A DNA stretch of 46,038 bases from an uncultured Bacilli bacterium (GCA_944358775.1 CALVRU010000007.1:1-46038), one strand, 5' to 3'. Shown: positions 1-9,400, counted from the first letter of the stretch. Translations and numbers: made by a program. The notes: a model not told the origin generated them from the sequence alone.

Positions 1-228
1 TCGAATGGAACAACAGCATGTAATGGAGCATGTGATGGCCATGCTTTAACGGAGACAGCCGGATGGTATAACGATTCCCCATGGTTTGTTATGGCATCTA
101 GTCCCTGGTTCATTCGTGGTGGTGGCTGGAGCGGCACTGCGGTTGCCGGTGTGTTCTATTCCAACTACACGTACGGTCTCGCGAATGGCAGCCACGCGTC
201 TCGGGCGGTGTTGGCCCAAGGAGCGTAG
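1..228 (+). CDS. 3' end of a surface protein with a DGR-type variable C-terminus (partial)
   Basis: The gene enters from the left edge in frame 1 and ends at TAG 226-228, leaving 75 residues and no visible start. The segment contains CDGHAL, TETAGWYND and SSPWFIRGGGW, then AGVFYS, and ends near SRAVL. The order RGG-x-W, then AGVF, then SRAVL is the pattern I associate with C-type-lectin-fold (FGE-like) variable domains of DGR target proteins, in which surface side chains vary on a constant scaffold. It probably acts at the cell surface, since related gut proteins often carry a prepilin-type N-terminus, but that end lies outside the window. Residues differing from the second cassette at 342-464 are exactly those expected to vary. 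The family assignment comes from motif memory, not from a search. Confidence 0.7.
   Translation, partial: SNGTTACNGACDGHALTETAGWYNDSPWFVMASSPWFIRGGGWSGTAVAGVFYSNYTYGLANGSHASRAVLAQGA
97..214 (+). repeat. Variable-region-like cassette, copy 1 (in the coding frame)
   Basis: This 118-base segment runs from TCTAGT to TTGG and encodes the last part of the preceding protein. It aligns end to end with 342-464. The 11 codons that change an amino acid between copies (for example ATT/AAT, GGC/AAC twice, GTT/AAT, CTC/TAC, CAC/AGC) can all be derived from a single ancestral codon (AAY, or ACG in one case) by changing A only. The remaining differences are three synonymous third bases and a 5-base insertion in copy 2. 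Confidence 0.7.
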
Positions 229-274
229 CGATTACTTAATTTTCAAAAATTTTTTTTGAGCTAAGCATTCAAAA

Positions 275-308
275 CACGGGCCACCCCCTTTTTAAAGGGT
301 GGCCCGTG
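275..308 (+). other. GC-rich 12-bp hairpin downstream of the variable region
   Basis: The arms CACGGGCCACCC (275-286) and GGGTGGCCCGTG (297-308) are perfectly complementary around a 10-base loop. No T run follows directly, so it is an atypical terminator. A GC-rich stem-loop just 3' of the variable region is a known element of DGR target sites. The rest of the gene-free stretch 229-573 holds AT-rich spacer, the orphan cassette, a terminator and a promoter. Confidence 0.7.
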
Positions 309-341
309 GGGATGTATCTGTAAAAAAATTTTTTTGCTCTT

Positions 342-464
342 TCTAGTTTTTTCCTTGGTTCAATCGTGGTGGTAACTGGAGCAACACTACGAATGCCGGT
401 GTGTTTTATTCCTACTTCACGAACGGTTACGCGGATGGCAGCAGCGCGTCTCGAGCGGTGTTGG
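342..464 (+). repeat. Variable-region-like cassette, copy 2 (orphan)
   Basis: This is the second copy of the cassette at 97-214. It is lengthened by five T after TCTAGT, which breaks the reading frame, and a TAG at 344-346 lies directly upstream in the cassette frame. The frame then runs without a start codon through PWFNRGGNW and SRAVL to TAA 479-481. It is therefore a fragment: a dead variable region, a recombination donor, or less likely a template repeat. As a template repeat for copy 1 it fails, because several differences fall on T or G in this copy. Confidence 0.65.
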
Positions 465-492
465 TTTTTAATAATTATTAAAAATGCTAATG

Positions 493-526
493 GAAATTTA
501 ATGAAGCGTTAAATTTCTTTTTTTTT
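493..526 (+). terminator. Intrinsic terminator before pyk
   Basis: The 9-bp stem GAAATTTAA/TTAAATTTC has a 7-base loop and is followed by nine T. It ends any transcript coming from the surface-protein gene. Confidence 0.8.
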
Positions 527-540
527 CTTATTTCTTGTAG

Positions 541-546
541 TATAAT
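541..546 (+). promoter_or_regulatory. -10 box of the pyk operon promoter
   Basis: TATAAT lies 27 bases before the TTG start of pyk and directly after the terminator, so a promoter is expected here. No clear -35 box is visible; the upstream stretch is T-rich. Confidence 0.55.
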
Positions 547-573
547 AATGATAGATAATAGGACGGTGATAGA

Positions 574-1980
574 TTGAAAAAAACAAAGATTGTGTGTGGA
601 ATTGGTCCTGCGAGTAGTAGTGTGGAAGTATTACGACAAATGATGGAAAGTGGGATGGATGTTGCACGTTTTGATTTGGGACGTCTTTCTTATTCTTTCT
701 GCAGTGAAGCGATTGCTAAAATTCGAAAATTAAATGATGAGTTAAATCGGAACGTGACGATTTTATTTGATACGCGAGGACCCGAACTTCGTGTTGGAAC
801 TTTGGATAATGGTAAAGTTTTTTTGAAAAAAAATAGTGAAGTAAAAATTTATGAGAGTGCTTTGATTGGTACCGCAGAGCAATTTTCGGTGGTTTATGAT
901 CATTTGTTGAGTGATGCACGGGTTGGAATGGATTTTTTATTTCATGATGGTAAAGTGAAAGTACAAATTGTTGGTAAAGGAGACGATTTTTTAATAGGTG
1001 AAGTAGTACAGGAAGGTTTCATTTTTAGTAAGGAACCGGTACATGTTCCGAAACTCACTTATTCTACCGATTATGTTTCAGTGAAGGATCGAGAAGATAT
1101 TCGTTTTGCTGTAAAAGAGGATGTTGATTTTTTAGCACTTTCGGCGGTACAAAGTCATAATGATGTTTTGGATGTGACGGATGAGTTGATTGAACTAGGA
1201 AATGATCATATTCAATTGATTGCTAAAATTGAAAACATGCAGGCAGTTGAAGAATTAGATTCGATTATTGAACTTAGTGATGGAATCATGATTGCACGTG
1301 GTGATTTAGGGGTGGAAGTACCACTTGAGAAGCTGCCTGGTATTCAGAAAAGAAGTATTGCTAAGGTTCACAAAGCGAATAAAATCGGCCTTGTTTCGAC
1401 AGAAATGCTAGCTTCGATGGAACATGAAGTAAAACCAACACGGGCAGAAGTTTCCGATGTTTATAATGCCGTGATGGATGAAGTGGATGCTGTAGCATTG
1501 GGAAATGAGACGACCATTGGAGATTATCCGGTCGAGACGGTCCGGATGATGCAAAAACTGTTGATAGCGGCAGAAAATGAAGTGGATTATAGTCTTTTCA
1601 CAGTGAATCAGCAGGTGCGACCGGATGTTACTTCTTTGATTGCATCTTCGATTGTAATGACTGCAAATCAACTTGGGGCGAAAGGAATTGTCACTTCGAC
1701 CAATTCAGGATATACGGCCAAAAAAATTAGCTTTTATCGGCCAAGTTGCCCAATTTTGGCAGCTACTCCTTCACTTGATACTTTGCGAAGCTTAACGCTT
1801 CATTACGGAATTTATCCAGTGCTTATGAATCGCTTTGATACTTCGGATGAAATTGTTGAATATTCAAAGCAATTGGCCATTGATTTACTTTCTTTAAAAA
1901 AGGGAGATTATTTTGTTGTCTCGGGTGGTATTCCAGTATCTCTTAATAATACTAATTTTATGAAAGTGGAAGAAATTTAG
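574..1980 (+). CDS. pyk: Pyruvate kinase family protein, divergent
   Basis: 468 residues, close to the usual length of bacterial pyruvate kinase (phosphoenolpyruvate + ADP to pyruvate + ATP). The TTG start follows AGGACGGTGA. It opens with KTKIVCGIGPAS and keeps Arg32, Asp66-Thr67 (FDTRGPE), Lys218 and Glu220 (AKIEN), Asp244 (ARGDLG) and Thr276. It departs from the family at other conserved sites. The NxSHG-type motif of the potassium site is DLGRL (residues 34-38), so the Asn and Ser ligands are replaced by Asp and Gly. The LSGETA-type motif reads LGNETTIG (309-316). These changes suggest a paralogue with altered cation dependence or activity. It heads an operon with a membrane protein (10-bp gap) and a prepilin-like protein, an unusual setting for a glycolytic enzyme. 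Confidence 0.85.
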   Translation: MKKTKIVCGIGPASSSVEVLRQMMESGMDVARFDLGRLSYSFCSEAIAKIRKLNDELNRNVTILFDTRGPELRVGTLDNGKVFLKKNSEVKIYESALIGTAEQFSVVYDHLLSDARVGMDFLFHDGKVKVQIVGKGDDFLIGEVVQEGFIFSKEPVHVPKLTYSTDYVSVKDREDIRFAVKEDVDFLALSAVQSHNDVLDVTDELIELGNDHIQLIAKIENMQAVEELDSIIELSDGIMIARGDLGVEVPLEKLPGIQKRSIAKVHKANKIGLVSTEMLASMEHEVKPTRAEVSDVYNAVMDEVDAVALGNETTIGDYPVETVRMMQKLLIAAENEVDYSLFTVNQQVRPDVTSLIASSIVMTANQLGAKGIVTSTNSGYTAKKISFYRPSCPILAATPSLDTLRSLTLHYGIYPVLMNRFDTSDEIVEYSKQLAIDLLSLKKGDYFVVSGGIPVSLNNTNFMKVEEI

Positions 1981-1990
1981 AGGTGATCGT

Positions 1991-2941
1991 ATGAAGGAAA
2001 AAAACAAGGGGATTACTATTCATAAGAAACAAGCTACGATATTTCTAGGAATTGTAATTTTGTTATTGTTTGTTCTGATTGTTGTTATGTTGGTTACGAA
2101 AAATAATGCAAATAATCGTTTCAAGAAGGCAATTGAAATTACGAATTATAAAGTCGAAATTAGTGTTCTTGAAAATAAGGAAGAAATCGCTCATTATAGC
2201 TATTATAATGATGGGACGTTACAAGAATTTACGAGTTATTATGATGATGCGATGAAAGATCATTATTTCTTTGATGCAAATCATCAGAAATTGTATTACG
2301 AAAATTTAACGACACATCAGTATTCGACTGAAGATCGAACAAGCGATTTGGAGTTTCAATCTTTTTTAAAAGTAATTGCTTCTGCCGATTTAAAAAATTG
2401 GTTTGGAAATAGTATTTATGAAATTCATTATAGTGATTTAAAGGACATTCTTATGAATTCCAACAATTTGATTTATAGTTTTCTTGTTAATAAAGGATAT
2501 CAATATCAAGAAAAAGATACTGAAGCAATTGTACGTTTTCAGAAGAATCAATTACAATCGATTACGATGGATGTGGTGACCGATCAGGGAACACTCACTT
2601 TTGTATTCGTATTTAGTTATCCAAATACGGTGCTTACATTGCCAGTAGCAAATGACACTTATCAAGCGGAAATTACGAGTGCAAAATGGATGATTCTTTA
2701 TTTGCAACGAGTATATGCCGAAGAATCGTCACAAAATGAAAAAGTTATTACTGACCTATCTTATATTATGGAAAGTTCTTATGGTGATGAGTTGAATCGT
2801 AAACTTTCCATTCAACCGAGTACCATTCAGGTTACATTAATGCCAACTACAGAAAAAGGAAGTGGCGCTGTCAGTGGCTCTATTACATTTGTAAACGGAG
2901 TGACTTTGACTATTGTGAATAATGTAATCGTTTCTTCTTAG
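1991..2941 (+). CDS. Single-pass membrane protein of unknown function
   Basis: 316 residues. A short basic N-terminus is followed by one strong membrane segment at about residues 16-36 (IFLGIVILLLFVLIVVML). The rest is probably extracellular, rich in Tyr, Asn and Thr and without cysteine motifs. AGAGGTGAT precedes the ATG by a few bases. It lies 10 bp after pyk and 18 bp before the prepilin-like gene, so the three are probably co-transcribed. I do not recognise the family. Context suggests a cell-surface or pilus-associated role, which is inference. Confidence 0.75.
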   Translation: MKEKNKGITIHKKQATIFLGIVILLLFVLIVVMLVTKNNANNRFKKAIEITNYKVEISVLENKEEIAHYSYYNDGTLQEFTSYYDDAMKDHYFFDANHQKLYYENLTTHQYSTEDRTSDLEFQSFLKVIASADLKNWFGNSIYEIHYSDLKDILMNSNNLIYSFLVNKGYQYQEKDTEAIVRFQKNQLQSITMDVVTDQGTLTFVFVFSYPNTVLTLPVANDTYQAEITSAKWMILYLQRVYAEESSQNEKVITDLSYIMESSYGDELNRKLSIQPSTIQVTLMPTTEKGSGAVSGSITFVNGVTLTIVNNVIVSS

Positions 2942-2959
2942 GAAAAGGAGCATTAGTTT

Positions 2960-4888
2960 ATGAAAAATAAAAAAGGTTTTACATTGGTGGAAATGTTGGC
3001 GGTTATTGTTATTTTAGCAATCTTGTCGCTTGTTGCCTTGCCGGCATTTTCTATTTTTCAAAATCAAACAGATGAAGCATATTATGCTTCTTTGGAACGA
3101 ACCGTTTTATTTGCAGGACGTAATTATTATAACGATCGGATGAGTTTATTGCCTCGCGAAGTTGGGGATCAAAATCGAGTTAGTTTGGATGAATTGGTTC
3201 GACTTGATTATTTAGAGCAACCGGTTAGTACTTCAAACAAAGCTTGTATTGGAAATGTCGATGTCCGAAAGACAGAGCGGGGAACTTATGAGTACAGTGT
3301 TTGTTTAAAATGTGATCAATATGTGAATAATGATACGTGTAATTTTAATGAAACAGTTACGGATGGAGGAACGGCCTCGGATTATTTAACGTTGGATCAA
3401 ACGTATTATGAAGTTCCACGTGGGGAACCTTTTGTTGCAGGGTATGCAAAATATTATCATAATGGGGAACTTGTGAAAAGTGATATTGCAGCGAGTCCTA
3501 GTTGGATTGATACGAGTGTTTTGAATACTTATACCCTTACCTATACTTATAAAAATTTATCGGTGACAGCAACTGTTAAAGTGATCGATGTCACGCCACC
3601 AGGAGCGACTACGGTTGAGATGCGAACGGGCAGTTTAACAGGAGCAATTTATACATCTGGCTGGACGAATCGGGATGTCTATCAAATTTTTAGTAGTCAA
3701 GATGACGATGGTGGTAGTGGTATGAAAGGATATGCCATATCGCTTGTAAATCGACCAAGTGATAGTAGTACTTGGACGTTGATCAAACATAATTCGATTA
3801 CTCAAAAGGATTTGGTCATATTACAGGGAAAGTCTGGCAGTGATTTTAATGGTACTGTTTATGTATGGGCAGTAGATAATTATGATAATTTTGGGCCGGT
3901 TACTTCTTACAAACTATCGGTTGATCAAACGGCACCAGCAGTTCCAAGTATTACAAATCCAACGAATGGAAATTGGACGAATCAGGATATTTATTTGACT
4001 TTAAAATCAAGTGATGCGATGAGTGGCATTTCTTATTATCAATATAGTTATGATAATAATGCATGGAATACGTATGCAGATTCTGCAAAAGAGACCTATA
4101 TTACGCCCCCTTATTCTGTGGAGTGTAATCAAGCGACGTATTTGCGAGTTTGCGATTATGCAGGAAACTGTTCGAATAGTGCCAGTACTATGATTCGAAT
4201 TGATAAAACGGTTCCGACCATATCGTATAATTTGGCTGGAGGGACATATAATTCGACGAAGTCGGTTACGGTAACGGGAAGTGATAGTAACTTTAGTTAT
4301 ATGAATGTTCATGTTTATAAAAATGGGGTATATGATGGTAGTCGATCGGTAAATAATAAAACAACCAATACTCATACGGTCTCGTTAGATAGTGATGGAA
4401 CATGGACAGTTTATACCCAAGTATATGATCAAGCTGGAAATAAACATACGATGGGACCAGATAATGGTTATGGTTGGTATTATCAAACTTATACGATTCA
4501 ATCACGAATTTATTGTGATGGATGGTATGTAAATGAAGATTATTTAAGACCGGTGGATTATGGACAGCCATGTACTCAGATTGATTATAGTCAATCAACA
4601 ACAGTTACCGTATATCAGTATCGTTACTTTCATAGGGGACCTGATGGTGCTTGTGAATATATAAATAATGTTCTCCATTGTTATTGTGCTTGTGGTAACG
4701 ATTGTATCATGGATGGTACGACTGCCAATAATGGAATTCGTTCTTGTAGTAAACCATGGGGTTATACGCATTGGACTCTAAATGACGATTGTTATGCTAG
4801 TGGCGCACAAGGATTTTGGAATGCTTGTTCGTCTGGAAATAATGAGCGAAGAACAACAACTAAAACGGCATATCGTTGGTATCGATAA
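2960..4888 (+). CDS. Prepilin-type N-terminal protein with Ig-like repeats and a Cys-rich C-terminus
   Basis: 642 residues. The start KKGFTLVEMLAVIVILAIL is a textbook type IV prepilin/pseudopilin signal, with cleavage after Gly and Glu at +5. A stalk follows (NYY, LPREVGD, a Cys pair near residues 90-110, YEYSVCLKC). The same stalk is found in the proteins at 31887 and 43840. Next come Ig-like repeats: one near residues 140-200 ending VKVIDVTPPGA, then segments containing DQTAPAVPSITNP and WTNQDIYLTLKSSDAMSG, and a further one to about 510. The last 130 residues are rich in cysteine, including HCYCACGNDC. It is probably a large minor pilin or tip adhesin. The matching prepilin peptidase is not in the window. 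Confidence 0.8.
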   Translation: MKNKKGFTLVEMLAVIVILAILSLVALPAFSIFQNQTDEAYYASLERTVLFAGRNYYNDRMSLLPREVGDQNRVSLDELVRLDYLEQPVSTSNKACIGNVDVRKTERGTYEYSVCLKCDQYVNNDTCNFNETVTDGGTASDYLTLDQTYYEVPRGEPFVAGYAKYYHNGELVKSDIAASPSWIDTSVLNTYTLTYTYKNLSVTATVKVIDVTPPGATTVEMRTGSLTGAIYTSGWTNRDVYQIFSSQDDDGGSGMKGYAISLVNRPSDSSTWTLIKHNSITQKDLVILQGKSGSDFNGTVYVWAVDNYDNFGPVTSYKLSVDQTAPAVPSITNPTNGNWTNQDIYLTLKSSDAMSGISYYQYSYDNNAWNTYADSAKETYITPPYSVECNQATYLRVCDYAGNCSNSASTMIRIDKTVPTISYNLAGGTYNSTKSVTVTGSDSNFSYMNVHVYKNGVYDGSRSVNNKTTNTHTVSLDSDGTWTVYTQVYDQAGNKHTMGPDNGYGWYYQTYTIQSRIYCDGWYVNEDYLRPVDYGQPCTQIDYSQSTTVTVYQYRYFHRGPDGACEYINNVLHCYCACGNDCIMDGTTANNGIRSCSKPWGYTHWTLNDDCYASGAQGFWNACSSGNNERRTTTKTAYRWYR

Positions 4889-4900
4889 AGGGGTGATGCG

Positions 4901-5338
4901 GTGAAAAAGATAAAAATTATATGGATTCTTTTATTGATATTGGGAAGCGGATTGTTGCTTTTGGGAATTTTTTTAACTATTGTTTCTACTATCCAAAATC
5001 GTTCTTCCAAGTTGGAAAATTCTAATGACACAAAAGAAGATCGACCATCTATTGATTATTCGAAATTAAATGTTACCGAAGAAGAAGCGATTAAGTTTTT
5101 TACTGGACAATATTCTAAGGAAGAGGAATGCTTATTTTTTCAAAAATTAATAGAACCGTCGAAACGAGAAGGATATTCTTATGAGTGTCTAGATTTACCA
5201 GACAATAATCCAACTTATTTGATTTATGAAATATCTAGTGCCCAACAAATTGTTAATGTTTACAGTGTTTATAAGGAATCTTTATCTTTGTCGATTTTAC
5301 CTATGAAAGTGTCTGAAAAATCAGTGGATAACAACTGA
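4901..5338 (+). CDS. Small single-pass membrane protein
   Basis: 145 residues from a GTG start, 12 bp after the prepilin-like gene and preceded by AAAGGGGTGATGC. One membrane segment spans about residues 5-29 (IWILLLILGSGLLLLGIFL). The remainder is polar with two cysteines (ECLF, YECLDL) and is probably outside the cell. Its stop codon lies inside the terminator that closes the pyk operon. Family not recognised. Confidence 0.7.
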   Translation: MKKIKIIWILLLILGSGLLLLGIFLTIVSTIQNRSSKLENSNDTKEDRPSIDYSKLNVTEEEAIKFFTGQYSKEEECLFFQKLIEPSKREGYSYECLDLPDNNPTYLIYEISSAQQIVNVYSVYKESLSLSILPMKVSEKSVDNN

Positions 5339-5345
5339 TTTTTTT
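5316..5345 (+). terminator. Terminator of the pyk/prepilin operon
   Basis: The 10-bp stem AAAAATCAGT/ACTGATTTTT has an 8-base loop and runs into T. The TGA stop of the upstream gene is part of the right arm. Confidence 0.85.
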
Positions 5346-5415
5346 AGGATTGTATTTTAAATTGGCTCGTGCCGATAAAATTGGTATTAAATGAGTATGA
5401 AATAATTTAGAGTGA

Positions 5416-5449
5416 CTAATTTATCTTCTGGATATTTACAATAAATTAG
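5416..5449 (+). other. AT-rich hairpin in the gap before 5557
   Basis: CTAATTTAT (5416-5424) and ATAAATTAG (5441-5449) form a perfect 9-bp inverted repeat with a 16-base loop. No T run follows. The function is unknown; it could be an operator or a relic. Confidence 0.4.
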
Positions 5450-5517
5450 AGTCCTATGAAGCAATCATTACTAAAGTTAATTTTTTACTATTTTGGTTTT
5501 CAATTTAGCGAAAAATG

Positions 5518-5526
5518 TGATATATT
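5518..5526 (+). promoter_or_regulatory. Extended -10 promoter
   Basis: TGATATATT (TG-n-TATATT) lies about 30 bases upstream of the ATG at 5557. No good -35 box at standard spacing is visible. Confidence 0.5.
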
Positions 5527-5556
5527 TAGTGTAAGAAGTTAAAGGAAGTGAGCAAG

Positions 5557-6390
5557 ATGCAATTAAACTTTATGGTAAATGATTATCTTTTGATTTGGTC
5601 GCTTCTTTTTGGTCCTTCTATTTCGGAAGAAGAGCACGCTGAAAAACAAAAGCTTTGGCTTTCTTATAAGCGGGCATATCATGCTTTGCAAGAAGAACAA
5701 GATACGATTTTAAAGGATGTAAAAAACTATATTCCAGATGACGATACGATTTATAATCTTGTATTCTCTAGTAACTTTTATCCTAGAATTAAGAAAGAGT
5801 CGGAGAAACATCGGATTTTTCTAATGGAAATTTGGGATAAAAATAAAAAGGTTATTCAAAAAAATTTAAAAGAGATCTTGCGTTTTGACTTGCCAAATGA
5901 AGTTGATGTATTCGTCGTTCATCCACAGCTTGATCTTGCTTATTGTAAAAATGGGGAAAAAATGAGTGTTGTCTGTGGCAAAAAGATCGATCGAAATTGT
6001 GCCGTAGCAACATTAGTCGATATTATTTATTTGATCGTTCGCCGCTTGTTATCCGATTACCAAAAAGAACAAAAGGAAATTGTTCAAGCGGTGTTAGAAC
6101 TTGCTATTCAAAATGAATTGTTAACGCGCGTTTTAGGAAAGAGTACTTATACACGGGGCGATAATTCTTTGAAATTTTTGAAAAGACAGATCTATCCGTA
6201 TTTTCTTATGTATTTGGGAGCCGATCGAGAGGAATTACCAAAATATATGATGCGCGATGCAATTGCTTTCGATCTTGATCAATATGTGATGGAGAAGAAT
6301 CTAGCGAAAATTGATTTACTTGGTTTTATCGAGTTTTGTGTTAAAAATCAAAGATATATTTTAAGAATTAATCAATTAGAAATTATATAA
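5557..6390 (+). CDS. Conserved-looking protein of unknown function
   Basis: 277 residues from ATG 5557. I chose this over the upstream GTG 5548 because AAAGGAAG (5541-5548) sits at correct spacing for the ATG. The protein is soluble, charged and largely helical. It has no signal peptide, membrane segment, P-loop or metal-binding motif that I can see. It reads NDYLLIWSLLFGPS near the N-terminus and YLIVRRLLSDYQ mid-protein. It lies immediately upstream of polC, separated by a terminator-like hairpin. I do not recognise it. Confidence 0.7.
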   Translation: MQLNFMVNDYLLIWSLLFGPSISEEEHAEKQKLWLSYKRAYHALQEEQDTILKDVKNYIPDDDTIYNLVFSSNFYPRIKKESEKHRIFLMEIWDKNKKVIQKNLKEILRFDLPNEVDVFVVHPQLDLAYCKNGEKMSVVCGKKIDRNCAVATLVDIIYLIVRRLLSDYQKEQKEIVQAVLELAIQNELLTRVLGKSTYTRGDNSLKFLKRQIYPYFLMYLGADREELPKYMMRDAIAFDLDQYVMEKNLAKIDLLGFIEFCVKNQRYILRINQLEII

Positions 6391-6413
6391 GATTCCTCTG
6401 AGGGATCTTTTTT
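6390..6413 (+). terminator. Short hairpin with T run just before polC
   Basis: AGATTCCT and AGGGATCT pair over 8 bp (one G-T) with a 3-base loop, followed by six T. It ends only one base before the Shine-Dalgarno of polC. With no obvious promoter between it and polC, it may act as an attenuator rather than a full stop. Confidence 0.65.
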
Positions 6414-6427
6414 AAGGAGGGTATGTT

Positions 6428-9400
6428 ATGGAGGATAAATTAACGATTTTATGGCAACAATTAGGGTTAATGCCAGAGGATTTGACCGAGTTTAAAGAAG
6501 CAACATTAAAAAATGTGATTGTCCATGACCATACTCATAGTTATACGTTTGTCATTGAGACAAAGAAGACTCTTTCGGCAGCTACTTATTTTAAAGTAGA
6601 AGAAGCGTTACAAAAAGCGTTTCAAAATATTAAAAATACTGTTTTGATGATCGAACCAAGAGAAGTCGATATGAATCTTGTTGTCGATTATTTTAATCCG
6701 ACGTTAGCAAGAGTAAAATCTTTTTTAACGATGTCTTCGATTTTTGAAAATGCTTGTCATAATGAAAATGGTGTTTATTATATCGAGGTCGAAAATCAGG
6801 CTGAATATCATCAAGTGGAAGGAATTTTAGAAACGATTCATCAGTGGTATCACCGTTATGGATTTTCCATTGAGTTTGAAATTCGTTTGAATGAAGAAAA
6901 GCGGAAAGCAACGTTGGAGTCGATTCAGAAAGAAATGGAGCAGGTACCTGATTTGAAGAATTCAATTCCGGTTGTTGCCGAACGAGTCAATGAGAAGGTA
7001 TTTCGAAAAATGAGTAAAGAAAAAGATCCAAATTGTGTGTTGGGTAGAACGATTAAAGATAATGCAATTCAGTTACATAATTTGATTGGCGAAGATAATA
7101 ATGTAACGGTGGAAGGATATGTTTTTGGGGTCGATTACTTTGAGTCGAGTAAAACGGATTTTAAAATTATTACACTTAAATTGACGGATTATTCGGATAG
7201 TATTTATTGTAAGGTGTTCGTTCGTGACGACGAAGAATATACACGGCTTTGCAAAGCATTAAAGGCGGGGAAATGGTTTAAAATTCGTGGATATACGAAG
7301 AATGATACGTTTGCTAAGGAACTTGTTTTAAATGCTCGTGATATCATGGAAGTGCAAAAAATAGAAGATGAAGTGATGGATGAAGCCGAGGAGAAGCGGG
7401 TCGAACTTCATGTTCATACGCAGATGAGTCAAATGGATGGTGTCTTGCCAGCTAAAGCCCTTTTGAATCAGGCGATCAAATGGGGACATAAAGCGGTTGC
7501 GGTAACGGATCATAACGGATGCCAATCTTTTCCGGAAGTGTTTAATTTTGTCATGGGCTATAACAAAGGAAAAGAGCCTAGTGAACAATTCAAGGCAATT
7601 TATGGAACCGAATTATTGATGATCGATGATTCGGTCGATATTGTCGTGCGTGGGACCGATGACCGATTGTTAGAAACTACTTTTGTTGTATTCGATGTCG
7701 AAACGACTGGTTTTAATGCCGGTGGTGGTGACTCGATGATCGAAATCGGAGCGGTTAAGATTTTAAATGGTGAGATTATCGATCGCTTTGATGAATTGAT
7801 CAATCCGGGTCGTAAATTACCTTCTAAGATTGTTGAACTTACGAATATCACGGATGAGATGCTCGAAGACAAAGAGGATGAAGAGACGGTTGTAAAACGC
7901 TTTATCGAATGGGCTGGACTGTTACCAATGGTTGCTCATAATGCGAAATTTGATACTTCTTTCTTGGCGATGGCATATCAGAAATACCATCTTGGTGAGT
8001 TTACAAATTGTGTGATCGATACGTTGAAGTTATCCCAGACACTCGATAACACTTATGCTAGACACAGTCTTAGTGCGTTGGTGAAACGTTACGATGTTCC
8101 ATGGGATGAGGATGCACATCATCGGGCTGATTACGATGCGGAAGGAACGGCTCTTGTCTTCCATAAGATGTTAAAAAAATTAGATGGTAATAACTATGAG
8201 ACCATCAATGATTTAAATCAGTTAGTTAGTAAAGATGAGATTTACAAATATGGTGTTGGCCATCATATCAATATTTTAGTTAAAAATAAGGTTGGGTTGA
8301 AAAATCTATTTCGCTTGGTATCGCTTGCGAATACGAAGTATTTGTATAAAATCCCACGGATTCCACGGAGTGAAGTAGAGGCCTTAAGAGAAGGGCTGTT
8401 GATCGGTAGTGGGTGTTATGAAGGAGAAGTGTTTAAACTTGCTCGTAGTAAGACGGAAGAAGAGCTTACGAATATCATTAATTTTTATGATTATGTCGAA
8501 GTGCAGCCACCAGAATGTTATGGTCATTTAATCGAGATGCATGATTTTGATAGTAAAGAAGAATTATTTGATAATATTCGAAAAGTTGTCACAACGACTA
8601 AAAACGCCGGTAAAATTGTCGTAGCTACTGGCGATGTTCATCATTTGACAAGAGCGGATAAGATTTATCGTGAAATCATTATTAATCAAAAAGTTCCGGG
8701 TGGTGGTAGACACCCGTTGTGTCGTAAGGAAATTACGGAAATTCCAAGTTGTCATTTTCGCTCGACCGATGAAATGTTAGCCGACTTTGCTTTCTTGGGA
8801 GAAGAACTCAGTCATGAAATCGTCGTCAAAAACACGAATTGGATTGCAGATCAGATTGATCAGATCGAGGTCATTATACAGACTGGAGGAATTCCTTTTT
8901 CACCAAAGATCGATCGCAGTGTCGAAACCGTGACAGAACTCGTTTATGGAAAAGCTGGATCGCGTTATGGAGATCCACTTCCTTATCATATCGAGGAACG
9001 AATTTCGAAGGAATTGTACGGGGATGGATTATTTAACGCGTTACAGAATGAGCTAAAAGAAGAGAATTTGCCGGAAGAAGAATGGAACCGGAAATTTTAT
9101 GCTCGTTTGCATGAGGTGATTTTACAAGGATTCGATGCCGTGAAAGATGTCATTCGCAAGGATTTGCGCAAACAAGATGAAAGTTTGAGTGAAGAAGAAA
9201 TCGAAAAAACGTTGAAGACGAAGCTCGGTGGTGTCATCGGTGGCGGATTTGATGTGATCTATTTGATTGCGCAAAAATTAGTAAAACACAGTAATGATGA
9301 CGGATATATCGTCGGAAGCCGTGGTAGTGTCGGCAGTAGTTTCGTGGCGACGATGATGGGAATTACGGAAGTAAATCCGCTGCCAGCACATTATTTGTGT

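Noticed and set aside
342-464. Copy 2 as the template repeat of the DGR
   Set aside because: A template must carry A wherever the variable region differs. Seven of 19 substituted bases fall on T or G in copy 2. Both copies fit better as products of a third, unseen template.
4007-4601. Minus-strand frames across the prepilin-like gene
   Set aside because: Low-complexity shadows (Ile/Arg/His-rich) of a repetitive coding region without start signals.
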